A stretch of DNA of 64,000 bases from NCBI GenBank assembly GCA_034927445.1, contig JAYFPZ010000026.1:62001-126000 (forward strand), given 5' to 3'. This document shows positions 50,459 through 59,656 of the stretch, in pieces. Position 1 is the first letter of the stretch; each line of letters starts with the position of its first letter. The notes under the pieces were generated by a model, which did no database searches, was not told the origin of the DNA, and was given only the letters and a program-made list of their open reading frames with translations. The translations under genes and the position numbers were made by a program. Source of the stretch: PHAA01 sp034927445. GTDB taxonomy: Bacteria > Bacillota > Syntrophomonadia > Syntrophomonadales > Syntrophomonadaceae.

Positions 50459-53191
50459 TTAAATCGTTTCATCCTCCGCGCTGTTGTCTTCGTCTTCCGG
50501 ACCAGACTGCCCGCCGGTCTGGGGATCGACCGGGGCAGCTTCAAAAACCGCTGATACGATAGTATCTGAGGCCGGCATAATCAAGGTCAGGACCGGAGTG
50601 TCTCCGGTGGCTTCTCCGTTTAACAGCCAGTTGACGAACCGATACCCCTCATGGGCGGCAGCCGTAAGGGTGATCTCCGTGCCTGCCGTCCCGCCCTCTG
50701 ATTCAACAACTCCGGTTGCACCCGTTCCTGAAACCGTCATATTGCCGGTGATTTCAATACTTCCGCCGGCGGCTGCATTCGCTCCGGTAGAATTTTCACC
50801 GGATACAATGACGTCTTCTCCTACTGTCAACGTTGATGAGCCGGTGGAAACTACTCCTGTAGCTCCGTAGCCGCTAGCATTCACATTTCCGTTAATGTCA
50901 ATGGTTCCTCTGGAAACACTTGCTCCGGTCGCCCAATGTCCTGATACCGTGACATCTCCGCTAACCGTTATTTCTCCGGCATCCCCGGACTGATTTTCCA
51001 GATAGATACCTGTGACTGATCCTTCAGTAATATCGGACGTGACAAGAATTTCGCCATCAATCGTGATGTATGCGTTAAGGGCGTGAATGCCATAGATGTA
51101 GTTGGATTCGCTTTGCTCATTCGCTTCCACGGTCAGGTTGCCACCGACATAGACGGTGCTTCCAGATTGAGCGTAAACGGCTTTTTGATATGCCTTGACG
51201 TTCTCGGTAACATTAACGATGCAATTACCGCCGGAAGCCTCAATAGCTATCGGAACGGAGTAAGTTCCGTCACCGCCTGAGATATCCCCGTCCACCGTGA
51301 CGGTGGAATGACCGGAGGCAGTTACCGAGTAGACTACATCGCCGTTAATCGTTACGGTTGTAAGGGATTCCGAACTGCCCGAATCAGCCGTCACGGTATC
51401 GACATCGCCGGTTACCGTAACATTACCGTCGCTGACTCTGATGCCCCCCATGACGGCAGCTTCACTTGAGCTGTTGTTATCTACCGTTACCGAGCCGCCC
51501 ATCTCGGCAAGAATGCCGCCATAAAGCACTTTGGTAACGGAGACCGAGGTTCCCGCGCCTCTGGCTGTTATGCCATATCCGGTGGCAGAACTGACAGTAA
51601 AGTTACCCTCGCCGATATAGCTGATTTTGCCCGGCTTGCCTTCACCGTCGGTATAAGCCCCGATCGCGGTTCCGAAGTCATACTCATCACCGTCCGTATA
51701 GGCATAGGAGATGACCAAATCGTGACCATTCAGGTCAAATATCAGTTCCATGCCGCTGACCCCGAAGAATTCGGTCAGGGTTATATCGCTTAAAAGTTTG
51801 ATGGTCTGGGGTTCATCCAGGTCAAAGTTATTTGCAGGATCATACAGGGCCGTCATAGCGTCTGCCAGACTTTCGTAACCCACCCCGTTCAGTTCACAGA
51901 CGCCTTCGGCGGGAGGCGGGGTATAAGCCGGGATATCAAATTTAAGCGGGTTACTGACATTGCCCGTTTCGTCCTTGACCGCGAGATAGAGGTCCTGGGC
52001 TGGGGCCGCTAGTCCGGTCAGGTTAACTGTGGTAATAACCTTGCCGGTTTCACTGTTCACCGTGCAGGCCGTACCGGCGCCGGAAGTGTTGATAGCCGGT
52101 ACATCCGCGTCGTCGGCAACAAGCTCGTAATAGTAACTGCCTACTTCATTGCTGGAGAAGGTGAGCGCCGCCGTGTCCGCCGCGGTGCGGGCAGCGGAGA
52201 TTACCGGGTATATAAGCGGCGCGGTGATGTCTTCGTAGTATGCCGTCACCGTGGCATTGGCAGCCGGCATGATGTAGGTAAGAGATGCGGCGGCGCCAAG
52301 CTTCTTCTCTACCCCGCCTTTGATCTCTTTCCATTCCTTAAAGGTATAGCCTGATGAGTTATTTGGTACTGTGAGCTGAACCTTGGTTCCGACGTCGTAT
52401 TTGGTTTTGGTTTCCTGATGATTCAGCGCCGGTTCCGATTTGATGGTAAGTTCATATTCTTTGGGTATAAAGGTGGCCGTGATTTTCAGGTCGCTGCCCT
52501 TAACCACACGGTTATAGGTAGTATCATTCGATGCGTTCAGGCCGCCCACGCTCCAGTAAGCAAAAACATAGCCGTCTTTGGCCGAGGCGGTAAAAGTCAG
52601 CGCCGTATTATCGTTGACCTTGTTATTGGCCGCGGGCGGGGCATAGGCGGCTGTGCCCGCCCCGGCAGGCGAGACGGATACGGTCACTGTACGCTGTTTG
52701 GCCTTCTCGCTCTTTACAAAAGCGCTCAGCATGGGCGCGGGGTAGCCGGGTTTTAAGGTCCAGGTCGCGCCCTTCAGGGTATAAAGCCAATCGTTCTTTT
52801 TGTTGTCCCAGGTTCCGTCAAAGTCAAAGCCGGCAAAGTTGGTTCCCCAGTTCGTCGTATCCTGGAACTGCTGGGCGCTTAAAGGCGTGACCGTGACTGT
52901 AACGCCCGTGTCAACCCGCCCGAACCCACTGTTGGCCGAACCACTGAGATAATACAAATTCCTGGGAGCTTTTTTGACATCGGCATAGCCCGCTATGCCG
53001 CCGGCCTGGACTTCAGCGACGCCGCTGTTGGCGGCGGATATCCGGCCGGTATTGTAACAGTTTTCCAGTCCGTTGATTGTGATATCGCCAACGATACCGC
53101 CGGCATAGATGCCGAACTTATAGAGATCATGGGGGGCTTCCGCAGCCTGCGCTCCAACTGCCGTAATCCCATTCCGCTTCATTAACTTCAA
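50459..53191 (-). CDS. S-layer-homology surface protein, C-terminal part (frameshifted)
   Basis: The downstream frame of one surface-protein gene. Meaningful sequence begins near 53137 with PHDLYKFGIYAGGIVGD and continues as GLUG-type repeats (ENCYNTGRISA), then several InlB-B-like repeats (e.g. GYVFAYWSVGG, GYTFKEWKE, GYRFVNWLLNGEATGD), an Fn3-like part and a long beta-helix with repeated V(T/S)VxGDV units, ending in an acidic tail (PEDEDNSAEDETI). It lacks its own RBS and start, so it is probably only made when the frame of the part upstream (53127-55532) is restored. It likely forms the extracellular adhesin-like portion. Confidence 0.75.
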   Translation of the reverse strand: MKLMKRNGITAVGAQAAEAPHDLYKFGIYAGGIVGDITINGLENCYNTGRISAANSGVAEVQAGGIAGYADVKKAPRNLYYLSGSANSGFGRVDTGVTVTVTPLSAQQFQDTTNWGTNFAGFDFDGTWDNKKNDWLYTLKGATWTLKPGYPAPMLSAFVKSEKAKQRTVTVSVSPAGAGTAAYAPPAANNKVNDNTALTFTASAKDGYVFAYWSVGGLNASNDTTYNRVVKGSDLKITATFIPKEYELTIKSEPALNHQETKTKYDVGTKVQLTVPNNSSGYTFKEWKEIKGGVEKKLGAAASLTYIMPAANATVTAYYEDITAPLIYPVISAARTAADTAALTFSSNEVGSYYYELVADDADVPAINTSGAGTACTVNSETGKVITTVNLTGLAAPAQDLYLAVKDETGNVSNPLKFDIPAYTPPPAEGVCELNGVGYESLADAMTALYDPANNFDLDEPQTIKLLSDITLTEFFGVSGMELIFDLNGHDLVISYAYTDGDEYDFGTAIGAYTDGEGKPGKISYIGEGNFTVSSATGYGITARGAGTSVSVTKVLYGGILAEMGGSVTVDNNSSSEAAVMGGIRVSDGNVTVTGDVDTVTADSGSSESLTTVTINGDVVYSVTASGHSTVTVDGDISGGDGTYSVPIAIEASGGNCIVNVTENVKAYQKAVYAQSGSTVYVGGNLTVEANEQSESNYIYGIHALNAYITIDGEILVTSDITEGSVTGIYLENQSGDAGEITVSGDVTVSGHWATGASVSRGTIDINGNVNASGYGATGVVSTGSSTLTVGEDVIVSGENSTGANAAAGGSIEITGNMTVSGTGATGVVESEGGTAGTEITLTAAAHEGYRFVNWLLNGEATGDTPVLTLIMPASDTIVSAVFEAAPVDPQTGGQSGPEDEDNSAEDETI

Positions 53192-55532
53192 CAGAAATTT
53201 CCGCCGTATTGAAGCACTTCTCGATGGTCCCGGAGTTGCTGGCTGCTATCCCGCCGGCATAGCTCCTGCTGCCTAAGGTATTGACATATCTCACATAATC
53301 ACGCTCAGAGGTTTTTTCATTCCACTCGCCAAGAGAAGAAGAATACCATCGTTCCCAGTACGCATAGCCATAGCCGGCATAAAAATCTATTTCAGCGATC
53401 CGCCCAACCGTGGTGGAAATTTTGCCGCTCATACTGCAGTTGGAGATATTGCCGTTATTGGCGCCGGCAATCCCGCCCACATATTCGGTTCCGTTATACA
53501 AATAATAAAAGCCGTCTTGACCTTCTCTTACCTCATGCTCGGCAGTCGCGGCAATATCCGCATTGTCCAGCTTAATGCCGGAGACCTTGCCGGATTTCTT
53601 CGGATCCTTGGCGTCCTTGCCGATTTTCCAGAAGAGTCCGGCGTAAATGGTCCGTCTGCCGTCAAGGTCGATGGTCATGTTGCGGATGGCTTTGCTATTG
53701 CCGTTGTATTCCCCCATAAACTCCGTTCCTTCATTGTCACCCTTCGTACCCAGAGGATAGCCGATAGGCGTCCACAACAGGCCCTGGTCGCCATTCAGGT
53801 TGATATCCACAAGCTGTTTGAACTTTTTGCCTTTGAAATTATTGCCGTTGCTGCATTCTTCCGCCACCCAGGCCAGCTCGGAGCCTTGTACGATCAAGTA
53901 AGTACCGTCAAAAAGCTGCGTGGGCTGGGAGGTGGTTCCGTTCCACCAACTGTCGCCCGTGGCCTTGACGAATTTTGCCACAACCGTGGTGTCCCGGGCT
54001 GGCATACGGTCGGTCAGGACGTCGTCGGAGTTTTGGTCTACGCCGTTCACGATCCAATGGCTGAAGTAATAGCCTTCGTTTTCCGTATAGCTGACATTGA
54101 CCGGATAGCCGCTGCGGTAAGCACCGCTGCCGTTCACCGTGCCCCCCGCCGCCGGGTCGGCCGTGACATTCAGGGCGTAAATGGGCGTGGAATCCGAGTT
54201 CCCATTACTCCCGCCTGCCATAGTTCCGGTATTATCGTCCTCTGTGACCCGCTCACCGCCGATGGTCGCGGAGAGGCCGAAGCCCACGGCGAAGGTTTCC
54301 GGGTCCTGCTCGATATTCACCCCGGAGGCGTTGATATTGACGTGCTGGATATCCCCGTTGCCGGTGACTGCCGCGCCGGAATTAAAGTTGATAATGCCGA
54401 TGTCCGCGTCGGAGGCGAGATCAATCTTCGTACCGACAATACCGCCCGCTACGGTGAGCGTACCGACGTCGCCGGAATCAAGGGTGAGCTTGGTATTGGA
54501 TGAATTTAAAGTAACGTCGGTGAAATCGCCCAGCAGGGTGACTTCCGCGCCTTCGCCCACCGCGATTTCCACCACCGGGATATTGTCACCGCTTTCATTT
54601 TGAATTTGAGCCGAAGAATTAACCTTTACCGTTCCTATCTTGGTCCCGTTACCCGATACCAGCCGCACCGGCGTATTGTCCGGGACGTTGATATAGACTG
54701 TTCCCAAGCTGGATTTAATTGCCACGATACTGTTGAGGCCCCCGCCCGAAATTACCGTTCTTCCTTTGACCGTAACGCTCTCCAGCGTGACCTCGCCGTC
54801 GCCCACGCCTTCAGTTATGTACAGATTACCGGTGATAACCGCGTTTTTCAGCGTGACGCCGGGCTTTAAGATCGTAACGTTTTTTACTTCTCTTCCGCCC
54901 ATGTCAACGGTTTTACCTTCGTCAATAAGCTCGCCCATGGCGCTATAGATCAACTGAGCGGCTTCCGCCCGGGTCAGATTGCCCTTTGGATTCAGTTTAC
55001 CGCCCGAGCCGTTTATATAGCCTTCCTGCCACATGGCAGTGATAGAGCCTTTAGCCCATTGGGATATTTGAGCATCATCTGAAAATGAGGTGCTTCCCTC
55101 AGATGACTCCTGCTTCAGCACGTGGGAGAGGATCACCATCGCTTCTTCTCTGGTGATGTTACGGTCAGGGAGGGCATAACCGTCTGCTCCCTTTAAATAG
55201 CCCTGATACGCGGCTTTCATAACAGCCGCGTCCTTCCAGCTGTTTATATCCGAGCCTGTGTCCGCGAAAGGGGAAACAGAGACGGTCTTTTCAAATCCGA
55301 ACGTGAGGTTGATGAGGGTAAAATACTCAACTCTCGTAATAAGCTCGTTCGGGCGGAAGAATCCGTCATATCCCTGCATGATTCCATGTTCATTTAGGCT
55401 TTCCAAGGCGCCCAAAGCCCAATGACCGTCTGGGACATCCTTCGCTCCCCTTGCCAGAGCCTGCGGGACATTCCCCCCTATGAAACAGATCAGAATCAAC
55501 CATACCAACAGTTTATTTCTCATAAACATCAC
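53127..55532 (-). CDS. S-layer-homology surface protein, N-terminal part (frameshifted)
   Basis: An 801-residue frame. Signal peptide at residues 1-27; three SLH domains for cell-wall anchoring at about 30-80, 88-142 and 148-203 (HWALGALESLNEHGIMQGYDG, SWKDAAVMKAAYQGYLKGADG, WAKGSITAMWQEGYINGSGG); a beta-helix-like region (200-420); an InlB-type repeat (ADPAAGGTVNGSGAYRSGY); GLUG-like repeats to the end. Translation stops at TGA in CCCCCCATGA, after which the continuing sequence is in another frame; removing one C from the run joins both parts into about 1,690 codons. RBS for ATG 55532 is AAGGAG. Confidence 0.85.
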   Translation of the reverse strand: MMFMRNKLLVWLILICFIGGNVPQALARGAKDVPDGHWALGALESLNEHGIMQGYDGFFRPNELITRVEYFTLINLTFGFEKTVSVSPFADTGSDINSWKDAAVMKAAYQGYLKGADGYALPDRNITREEAMVILSHVLKQESSEGSTSFSDDAQISQWAKGSITAMWQEGYINGSGGKLNPKGNLTRAEAAQLIYSAMGELIDEGKTVDMGGREVKNVTILKPGVTLKNAVITGNLYITEGVGDGEVTLESVTVKGRTVISGGGLNSIVAIKSSLGTVYINVPDNTPVRLVSGNGTKIGTVKVNSSAQIQNESGDNIPVVEIAVGEGAEVTLLGDFTDVTLNSSNTKLTLDSGDVGTLTVAGGIVGTKIDLASDADIGIINFNSGAAVTGNGDIQHVNINASGVNIEQDPETFAVGFGLSATIGGERVTEDDNTGTMAGGSNGNSDSTPIYALNVTADPAAGGTVNGSGAYRSGYPVNVSYTENEGYYFSHWIVNGVDQNSDDVLTDRMPARDTTVVAKFVKATGDSWWNGTTSQPTQLFDGTYLIVQGSELAWVAEECSNGNNFKGKKFKQLVDINLNGDQGLLWTPIGYPLGTKGDNEGTEFMGEYNGNSKAIRNMTIDLDGRRTIYAGLFWKIGKDAKDPKKSGKVSGIKLDNADIAATAEHEVREGQDGFYYLYNGTEYVGGIAGANNGNISNCSMSGKISTTVGRIAEIDFYAGYGYAYWERWYSSSLGEWNEKTSERDYVRYVNTLGSRSYAGGIAASNSGTIEKCFNTAEISVEVNEAEWDYGSWSAGCGSPP

Positions 55533-55560
55533 TCCTTGATTTGCGGTATTGTAAATAATT

Positions 55561-55749
55561 TCAATGACCGTTTAGCGTTTTCATAATAATGTCGTCGCTA
55601 CCCAAATTCATTTCCGCAAGCAAAGCGAAATTTGTTGTACGCATTGTCCCGTCGTATGAAAAAACGGCGACGGGATACGGCAGATGACTGATTATCTGGG
55701 CGAACAAATCGCCTTTTGACATTCGTTCCCGAATGCTGCCCGCTTCCAT
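55561..55749 (-). pseudogene. PAS-domain fragment
   Basis: A 62-codon frame starting after AAGGAG. FAQIISHLPYPVAVFSYDGT followed by MRTTNFALLAEMNLG resembles the first half of a PAS domain (LPxPVxVFxxDGTxxxxN). It ends abruptly at TAA after KTLNGH with no output domain, so it is probably a truncated sensor, though it could be a minimal real protein. It sits 28 bp before the surface-protein gene in the same direction. Confidence 0.45.
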
Positions 55750-55868
55750 CGCATGCTCCTTCCCGGATATAAATTCACCATTTTATAATAGATTACATAA
55801 AACCGCGTCTTTCCTATAGACTGTTTTGAGGGATATTTATATCGGGAAATTGCGGTTATAGAAAAGAC

Positions 55869-56018
55869 ATGGTACAGACCGATATGCTTTTTAAATACGC
55901 CGAAGGAATGGCCGAAGTTTATGACCTTATGGAAAGGGATGTAATCAAGCCCCTTCTTTTTTTGCCCGGGTGGCATACATGGTATCAAACCCCCGTATAT
56001 AATAGTACGGAGGGTTGA
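55869..56018 (+). CDS. Possible 49-residue small protein
   Basis: ATG 55869 opens 50 codons with natural-looking composition (FKYAEGMAEVYDLMERDVIK and a Trp-rich LPGWHTWYQTP end). Upstream GAAAAG is a weak RBS. The stop at 56016-56018 lies just before the next gene's start, so the two could be coupled. No homology recognised. Confidence 0.3.
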   Translation: MVQTDMLFKYAEGMAEVYDLMERDVIKPLLFLPGWHTWYQTPVYNSTEG

Positions 56019-56022
56019 TAGC

Positions 56023-56610
56023 GTGTATGATTTAAAACGAATATTTACTTCCCCTTTTCAGGAAAGAGAAGGGTTTATAAAAATGATCCTGGGAAGCATA
56101 ATTTCAATTGTGCCGGTGTTGAATTTGCTCTCCCTGGGTTATTTGATCAGATGTATACGCTACGGTTGGATGGGTTTGAGTATTCTGCCAACTTGGGACA
56201 ACTGGGCGGAATTACTGCGCGATGGATGTATAGCGCTCTTGATTTTAGTTGCTTATCTGCTTTTCCCTCTGTCAATCGGGCTTTTGATTCTGGCTGTTCC
56301 TGCCGTAGGAATTATTTTGGCCTCATTACTGATTTTCATCATGAGTTTTTTAATTCCCATGGCGGTTGCCAACTATGCAATTTACAAAAACATTAAAGAC
56401 GCGTTTCGCCTGATTCATATATTCAATCAGGTAGGCCGGGTATTTAATATTTACATAGTCAGCTATTCCCTGGTTACGCTCGGGGTAATAATTGGTATGG
56501 CACTGTTGCTGGGCATACCTTATTTGGGATTTATCGGCGGCCTGTTTATATTCTATTGCGGAGCGGTATTTTTCAATTTTATAGGGTTCCTTTACCGGGA
56601 GGCCACCTGA
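56023..56610 (+). CDS. DUF4013 membrane protein
   Basis: A 195-residue polytopic protein. YDLKRIFTSPFQEREGFIKMILGS, then PVLNLLSLGYLIRCIRYG, match the N-terminal region of DUF4013 proteins; a further GIPYLGFIGGLFIFYCG segment contains the last membrane span. Four or five helices. Family function unknown. The GTG start has GGAGGG about 10 bp ahead. It lies 63 bp before tRNA-Pro. Confidence 0.82.
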   Translation: MYDLKRIFTSPFQEREGFIKMILGSIISIVPVLNLLSLGYLIRCIRYGWMGLSILPTWDNWAELLRDGCIALLILVAYLLFPLSIGLLILAVPAVGIILASLLIFIMSFLIPMAVANYAIYKNIKDAFRLIHIFNQVGRVFNIYIVSYSLVTLGVIIGMALLLGIPYLGFIGGLFIFYCGAVFFNFIGFLYREAT

Positions 56611-56673
56611 TTTAATGTTTTAAAGCTTTCTGCTTGAATAAATTCACCGGTTGCGGTAAAATGGTGTTTGCGT

Positions 56674-56750
56674 CGGGATGTAGCGCAGCTTGGTAGCGCG
56701 TCTGGTTCGGGACCAGAAGGCCGCAGGTTCAAATCCTGTCATCCCGACCA
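56674..56750 (+). tRNA. tRNA-Pro (anticodon CGG)
   Basis: 77 nt. CGGGATG (56674-56680) pairs with CATCCCG (56740-56746); the discriminator is A and CCA is encoded. The anticodon stem TCTGG/CCAGA encloses TTCGGGA, giving anticodon CGG. D-arm GCGC...GCGC and T-loop TTCAAAT with stem GCAGG/CCTGT are regular. Confidence 0.96.
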
Positions 56751-56765
56751 GTTGAGAATAAATGA

Positions 56766-56792
56766 CCCGCCAAGGATGGCGGGTTTTGTTGT
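56766..56792 (+). terminator. Terminator after tRNA-Pro
   Basis: CCCGCC (56766-56771), loop AAGGAT, GGCGGG (56778-56783), then TTTTGTTGTTTTT. Confidence 0.85.
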
Positions 56793-56914
56793 TTTTGCTG
56801 GTTTGCTCCTAAAATCCTTATTCGGTTGAATCTGCTACGGATATAAAATCTATAGGGGTTCGGGGGCAGCGCCCCCGTAATTAACCAGCTTGTGCCTGCT
56901 TAAACCTATAAAAA

Positions 56915-57253
56915 TCAATATTTTTGTGGAGGAATAATTCTTGTATAATCCAGAAATCTGAATACAGATATACGCTGCACTTTATCTCCCCATATCTTAT
57001 CGTATATTTTACTGATTTTATTACCAATTTTGGCCGCCGCAATTTCAATTCCGCAAACATCTTTATAAGCCGCTATAACATAGAACAACTTTGGATCCTT
57101 TTTATTTTGATACAACTGAAGACCTATATAATATTTCTTATATTTATTTTGCAAATACTTATTTAGCTTTTTTGAAAATTTGATATACTTTTTCTCTAAT
57201 CTTCTTGGAACAATAATTTTATTAACATTATATAGTGGTGAATAATCTTTCAT
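56915..57253 (-). CDS. AT-rich hypothetical protein
   Basis: A 112-residue, very basic protein, rich in Lys, Tyr and Ile. A core KKYYIGLQLYQNKKDPKLFY and a C-terminal IRVFRFLDYTRIIPP-like stretch are visible, with no recognised domain. RBS AAAGGAAG precedes ATG 57253. Its low GC content is unlike the chromosome around it and suggests recent acquisition. A stable GGGGGC/GCCCCC hairpin (56862-56876) lies just beyond its stop. Confidence 0.6.
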   Translation of the reverse strand: MKDYSPLYNVNKIIVPRRLEKKYIKFSKKLNKYLQNKYKKYYIGLQLYQNKKDPKLFYVIAAYKDVCGIEIAAAKIGNKISKIYDKIWGDKVQRISVFRFLDYTRIIPPQKY

Positions 57254-57478
57254 AAATTTCGCTTCCTTTTATAAATTCTTTTATTATCCATATTATGTTA
57301 ATCAAATATTTTTGTGATAAACTGGCCGGCGATTATAATTGTTTATTTTAGCGCGGGTGGATATGATAATTGAAAAGAACATTGACTTGGTGCATAATTG
57401 CCTTATTATATTAAGGGAATTGTATGGTGCTGCATAAACTAGAGCACAACTTTATTTTTAAAATAATGAGGAGAGAGC

Positions 57479-58009
57479 ATGAATATAATTCTTATTGGTA
57501 TGCCTGGAGCGGGAAAGAGCACTTTAGGGGTGTTGCTTGCCAAAGCTTTAGGAATGGATTTTGTAGATACGGATATTGTTATACAACAACGCGAAGGCAG
57601 GTTGTTACAAGATATAATTGATAAAGACGGCATTGAGAAGTTTATGGGGATTGAGGGAGGAATCGTATCGGATTTGAGCTTGAAAAATTGTGTCGTTGCG
57701 ACGGGCGGAAGCATTATTTTCTCTGAAAAAACTATAAATGCCCTTAAACAAGAGGGACAGATTATTTATTTACATGTTCCCTATGAGGAAATCAAAAAGA
57801 GGCTAAAAAATATCAAAACCAGAGGTATTGTAATAAGAGAAGGAAATAGTCTTAAGGATGTCTATGAGGAAAGAGTTCCCTTATATATTAAGTATGCTGA
57901 TAAAATCGTGGATTGCTCCCATAAGAATGTAGAGAAATGTGTTATGGAAATTATGGAGCAAATACAAGAAAGCAGTTTTAATAAAATCGCTAATATCAAT
58001 AATTTTTAA
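57479..58009 (+). CDS. aroK: Shikimate kinase
   Basis: A 176-residue kinase. IILIGMPGAGKSTLGVLLAKAL (N terminus) is the P-loop; FVDTDIVIQQREGR carries the shikimate-binding Asp; VVATGGSIIFS near residue 76 has the GG(G) motif; ERVPLYIKYADKIVD near the end is the nucleotide-binding block. An Arg in the LID (KTRGIVIREGNS) is present. It phosphorylates shikimate in aromatic amino-acid synthesis; no other aro gene adjoins it. AT-rich. GAGGAGAGAG precedes the ATG. A gluconate-kinase-like substrate cannot be fully excluded. Confidence 0.88.
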   Translation: MNIILIGMPGAGKSTLGVLLAKALGMDFVDTDIVIQQREGRLLQDIIDKDGIEKFMGIEGGIVSDLSLKNCVVATGGSIIFSEKTINALKQEGQIIYLHVPYEEIKKRLKNIKTRGIVIREGNSLKDVYEERVPLYIKYADKIVDCSHKNVEKCVMEIMEQIQESSFNKIANINNF

Positions 58010-58102
58010 TAATCAATAATTCATAATGAGAGATGCTTCCCCAAAAATTCGGATCGGCGAACTTTTAAAAGGAAACATCTGCCTTTTTATGGGAGGTCCA
58101 GG

Positions 58103-58870
58103 GTGGAAGTATCATTAAGTATGTGCCTGATTGTTTGTCCGTTGGTATTCCTGGCGGGCTTGGTCGACTCTATTGCCGGAGGCGGCGGGCTGATTTCATT
58201 GCCCGCCTATTTATTGGCCGGACTACCCCCCCACTATGCCCTCGGCACCAATAAAACCGCCATGAGCATTGGCACTTTTACTGCCGCCGTCAAATATTTT
58301 AAAGCCGGGCAAATCGACTTAAGGGTCGGGGCTGTGTCTGCTGTCGGTTCCTTTATTGGTTCTGCCCTGGGAAGTTGTTTGGCCTTAATGATAGCTGACC
58401 ATATTTTAAAAACCATTATGCTGGTAATTTTGCCTGTGGTTGCCGTCTTTTTGCTGATAAAAAAAGATTTCGGAGTTACTTCCAATATCCCAAAGCAGAT
58501 GAGCCTTCAAGAATTAACCATCTCCGCGTTATTGATCGGTCTGATCATCGGCGGTTATGACGGTCTCATTGGCCCGGGCACGGGAACATTTTTTATTTTG
58601 GCTTTTACCGCCTTTATGGGCTTTGATCTGCTTAAGTCCTCCGGGTGTGCCAAGGTAGCCAATTTGATGTCAAACGTAGCGTCAATGATCATATTTATGA
58701 TTAACGGTAAAGTTTTGCTGCCTCTGGCCATCACGGCCGCCGTTTTCGCAGTTGCGGGCAACTATGTCGGCGCCAGGCTTGCAATATCCGGAGGCAACCA
58801 ATATGTCCGCTACGCCATTTTTCTCGTAATTGGATTGCTCTTTATAAAAATGGCGGCCGAGCTGTATTAG
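58103..58870 (+). CDS. TauE/SafE family transporter
   Basis: A 255-residue membrane protein with eight or so spans in two related halves. GLVDSIAGGGGLISLPAYLL with GTNKTAM, and GGYDGLIGPGTGTFFILAF followed by KVANLMSN, are the paired signatures of the TauE/SafE (sulfite/sulfonate or small-anion exporter) family. Substrate unknown. GTG start after GGGAGGTCCAGG. It is more GC-rich than its AT-rich neighbours. Confidence 0.88.
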   Translation: MEVSLSMCLIVCPLVFLAGLVDSIAGGGGLISLPAYLLAGLPPHYALGTNKTAMSIGTFTAAVKYFKAGQIDLRVGAVSAVGSFIGSALGSCLALMIADHILKTIMLVILPVVAVFLLIKKDFGVTSNIPKQMSLQELTISALLIGLIIGGYDGLIGPGTGTFFILAFTAFMGFDLLKSSGCAKVANLMSNVASMIIFMINGKVLLPLAITAAVFAVAGNYVGARLAISGGNQYVRYAIFLVIGLLFIKMAAELY

Positions 58871-58912
58871 TGGAGGTTTTATTATTGATCAGGCTCATAT
58901 TAATCTGTAATT

Positions 58913-59656
58913 TTATATAAAGATAGAAAATGCAACGATTACATATAATGTACTTAATAAAGTACCGAGCAGATAATATTCGGAGAATATTTGATCTTTG
59001 GAAATTTTGTCATACCGAGCAACTGATTTTGCGGTTAAAACAAGTCCTATGGCAGAGTACTGATTAACACTCAGAAGAAGAACGATGATGAGCCTTTCAA
59101 GCGATCCAATAAAAGCGCCAGCATTGTTAGAAGTATCGTCATTTGTTAGATCTGGTTTATAATTTAGTAGCATCTTCTTTATTGTGATATTGGCCGGTTT
59201 GCAGATAATCAATAGAATGCAGGCCCAGCTAAGAACGGCTAATTCACTAATGTTTATCGACATCAACATATTTTCTGCCCATGGCAGAAGAGATGCAGTA
59301 TAACCTTTACAGACAGCAAATACAGCTGCGATGACAAAGGATACGATATGTAGCAATTGATCGATAAAATATAATTTAAATTTGTTGAGTTCGTTAGGAT
59401 AATTTATATATTTTATGTAAATATACTTAAACGAATCAATCATGAAATGTAAAAACGATAGTATTAAAATGAGAAAAAAGATTTGACCAGACCATATCGC
59501 TATGGAACCAACAATAAATATAACAGCATAAATTATACTATGTAAAAACACATATCTATACTGCTCATTTTTCCTTTTTGAAATATTATCGGTTTGAAGA
59601 TAAAAATCTCCAATAATATGCAACAGTATAAAGAAGCTAAATAGTAATTTAAACAT
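58913..59656 (-). CDS. DUF3307 membrane protein
   Basis: A 247-residue membrane protein with six or seven spans. LLHIIGDFYLQTDNISKRKN at the N terminus and FLHSIIYAVIF, then FLHFMIDSFKY, are the conserved DUF3307 blocks. In many genomes it is paired with a SatD protein, as here: its ATG (59656) overlaps the satD stop by eight bases, indicating one operon. Function is unknown, but the pairing suggests a small regulated membrane module. Confidence 0.85.
   Translation of the reverse strand: MFKLLFSFFILLHIIGDFYLQTDNISKRKNEQYRYVFLHSIIYAVIFIVGSIAIWSGQIFFLILILSFLHFMIDSFKYIYIKYINYPNELNKFKLYFIDQLLHIVSFVIAAVFAVCKGYTASLLPWAENMLMSINISELAVLSWACILLIICKPANITIKKMLLNYKPDLTNDDTSNNAGAFIGSLERLIIVLLLSVNQYSAIGLVLTAKSVARYDKISKDQIFSEYYLLGTLLSTLYVIVAFSIFI

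Noticed and set aside
55692..55988. 98-codon minus-strand frame
   Set aside because: TTG start without an RBS, poor composition, and overlaps the PAS fragment and a better plus-strand frame.
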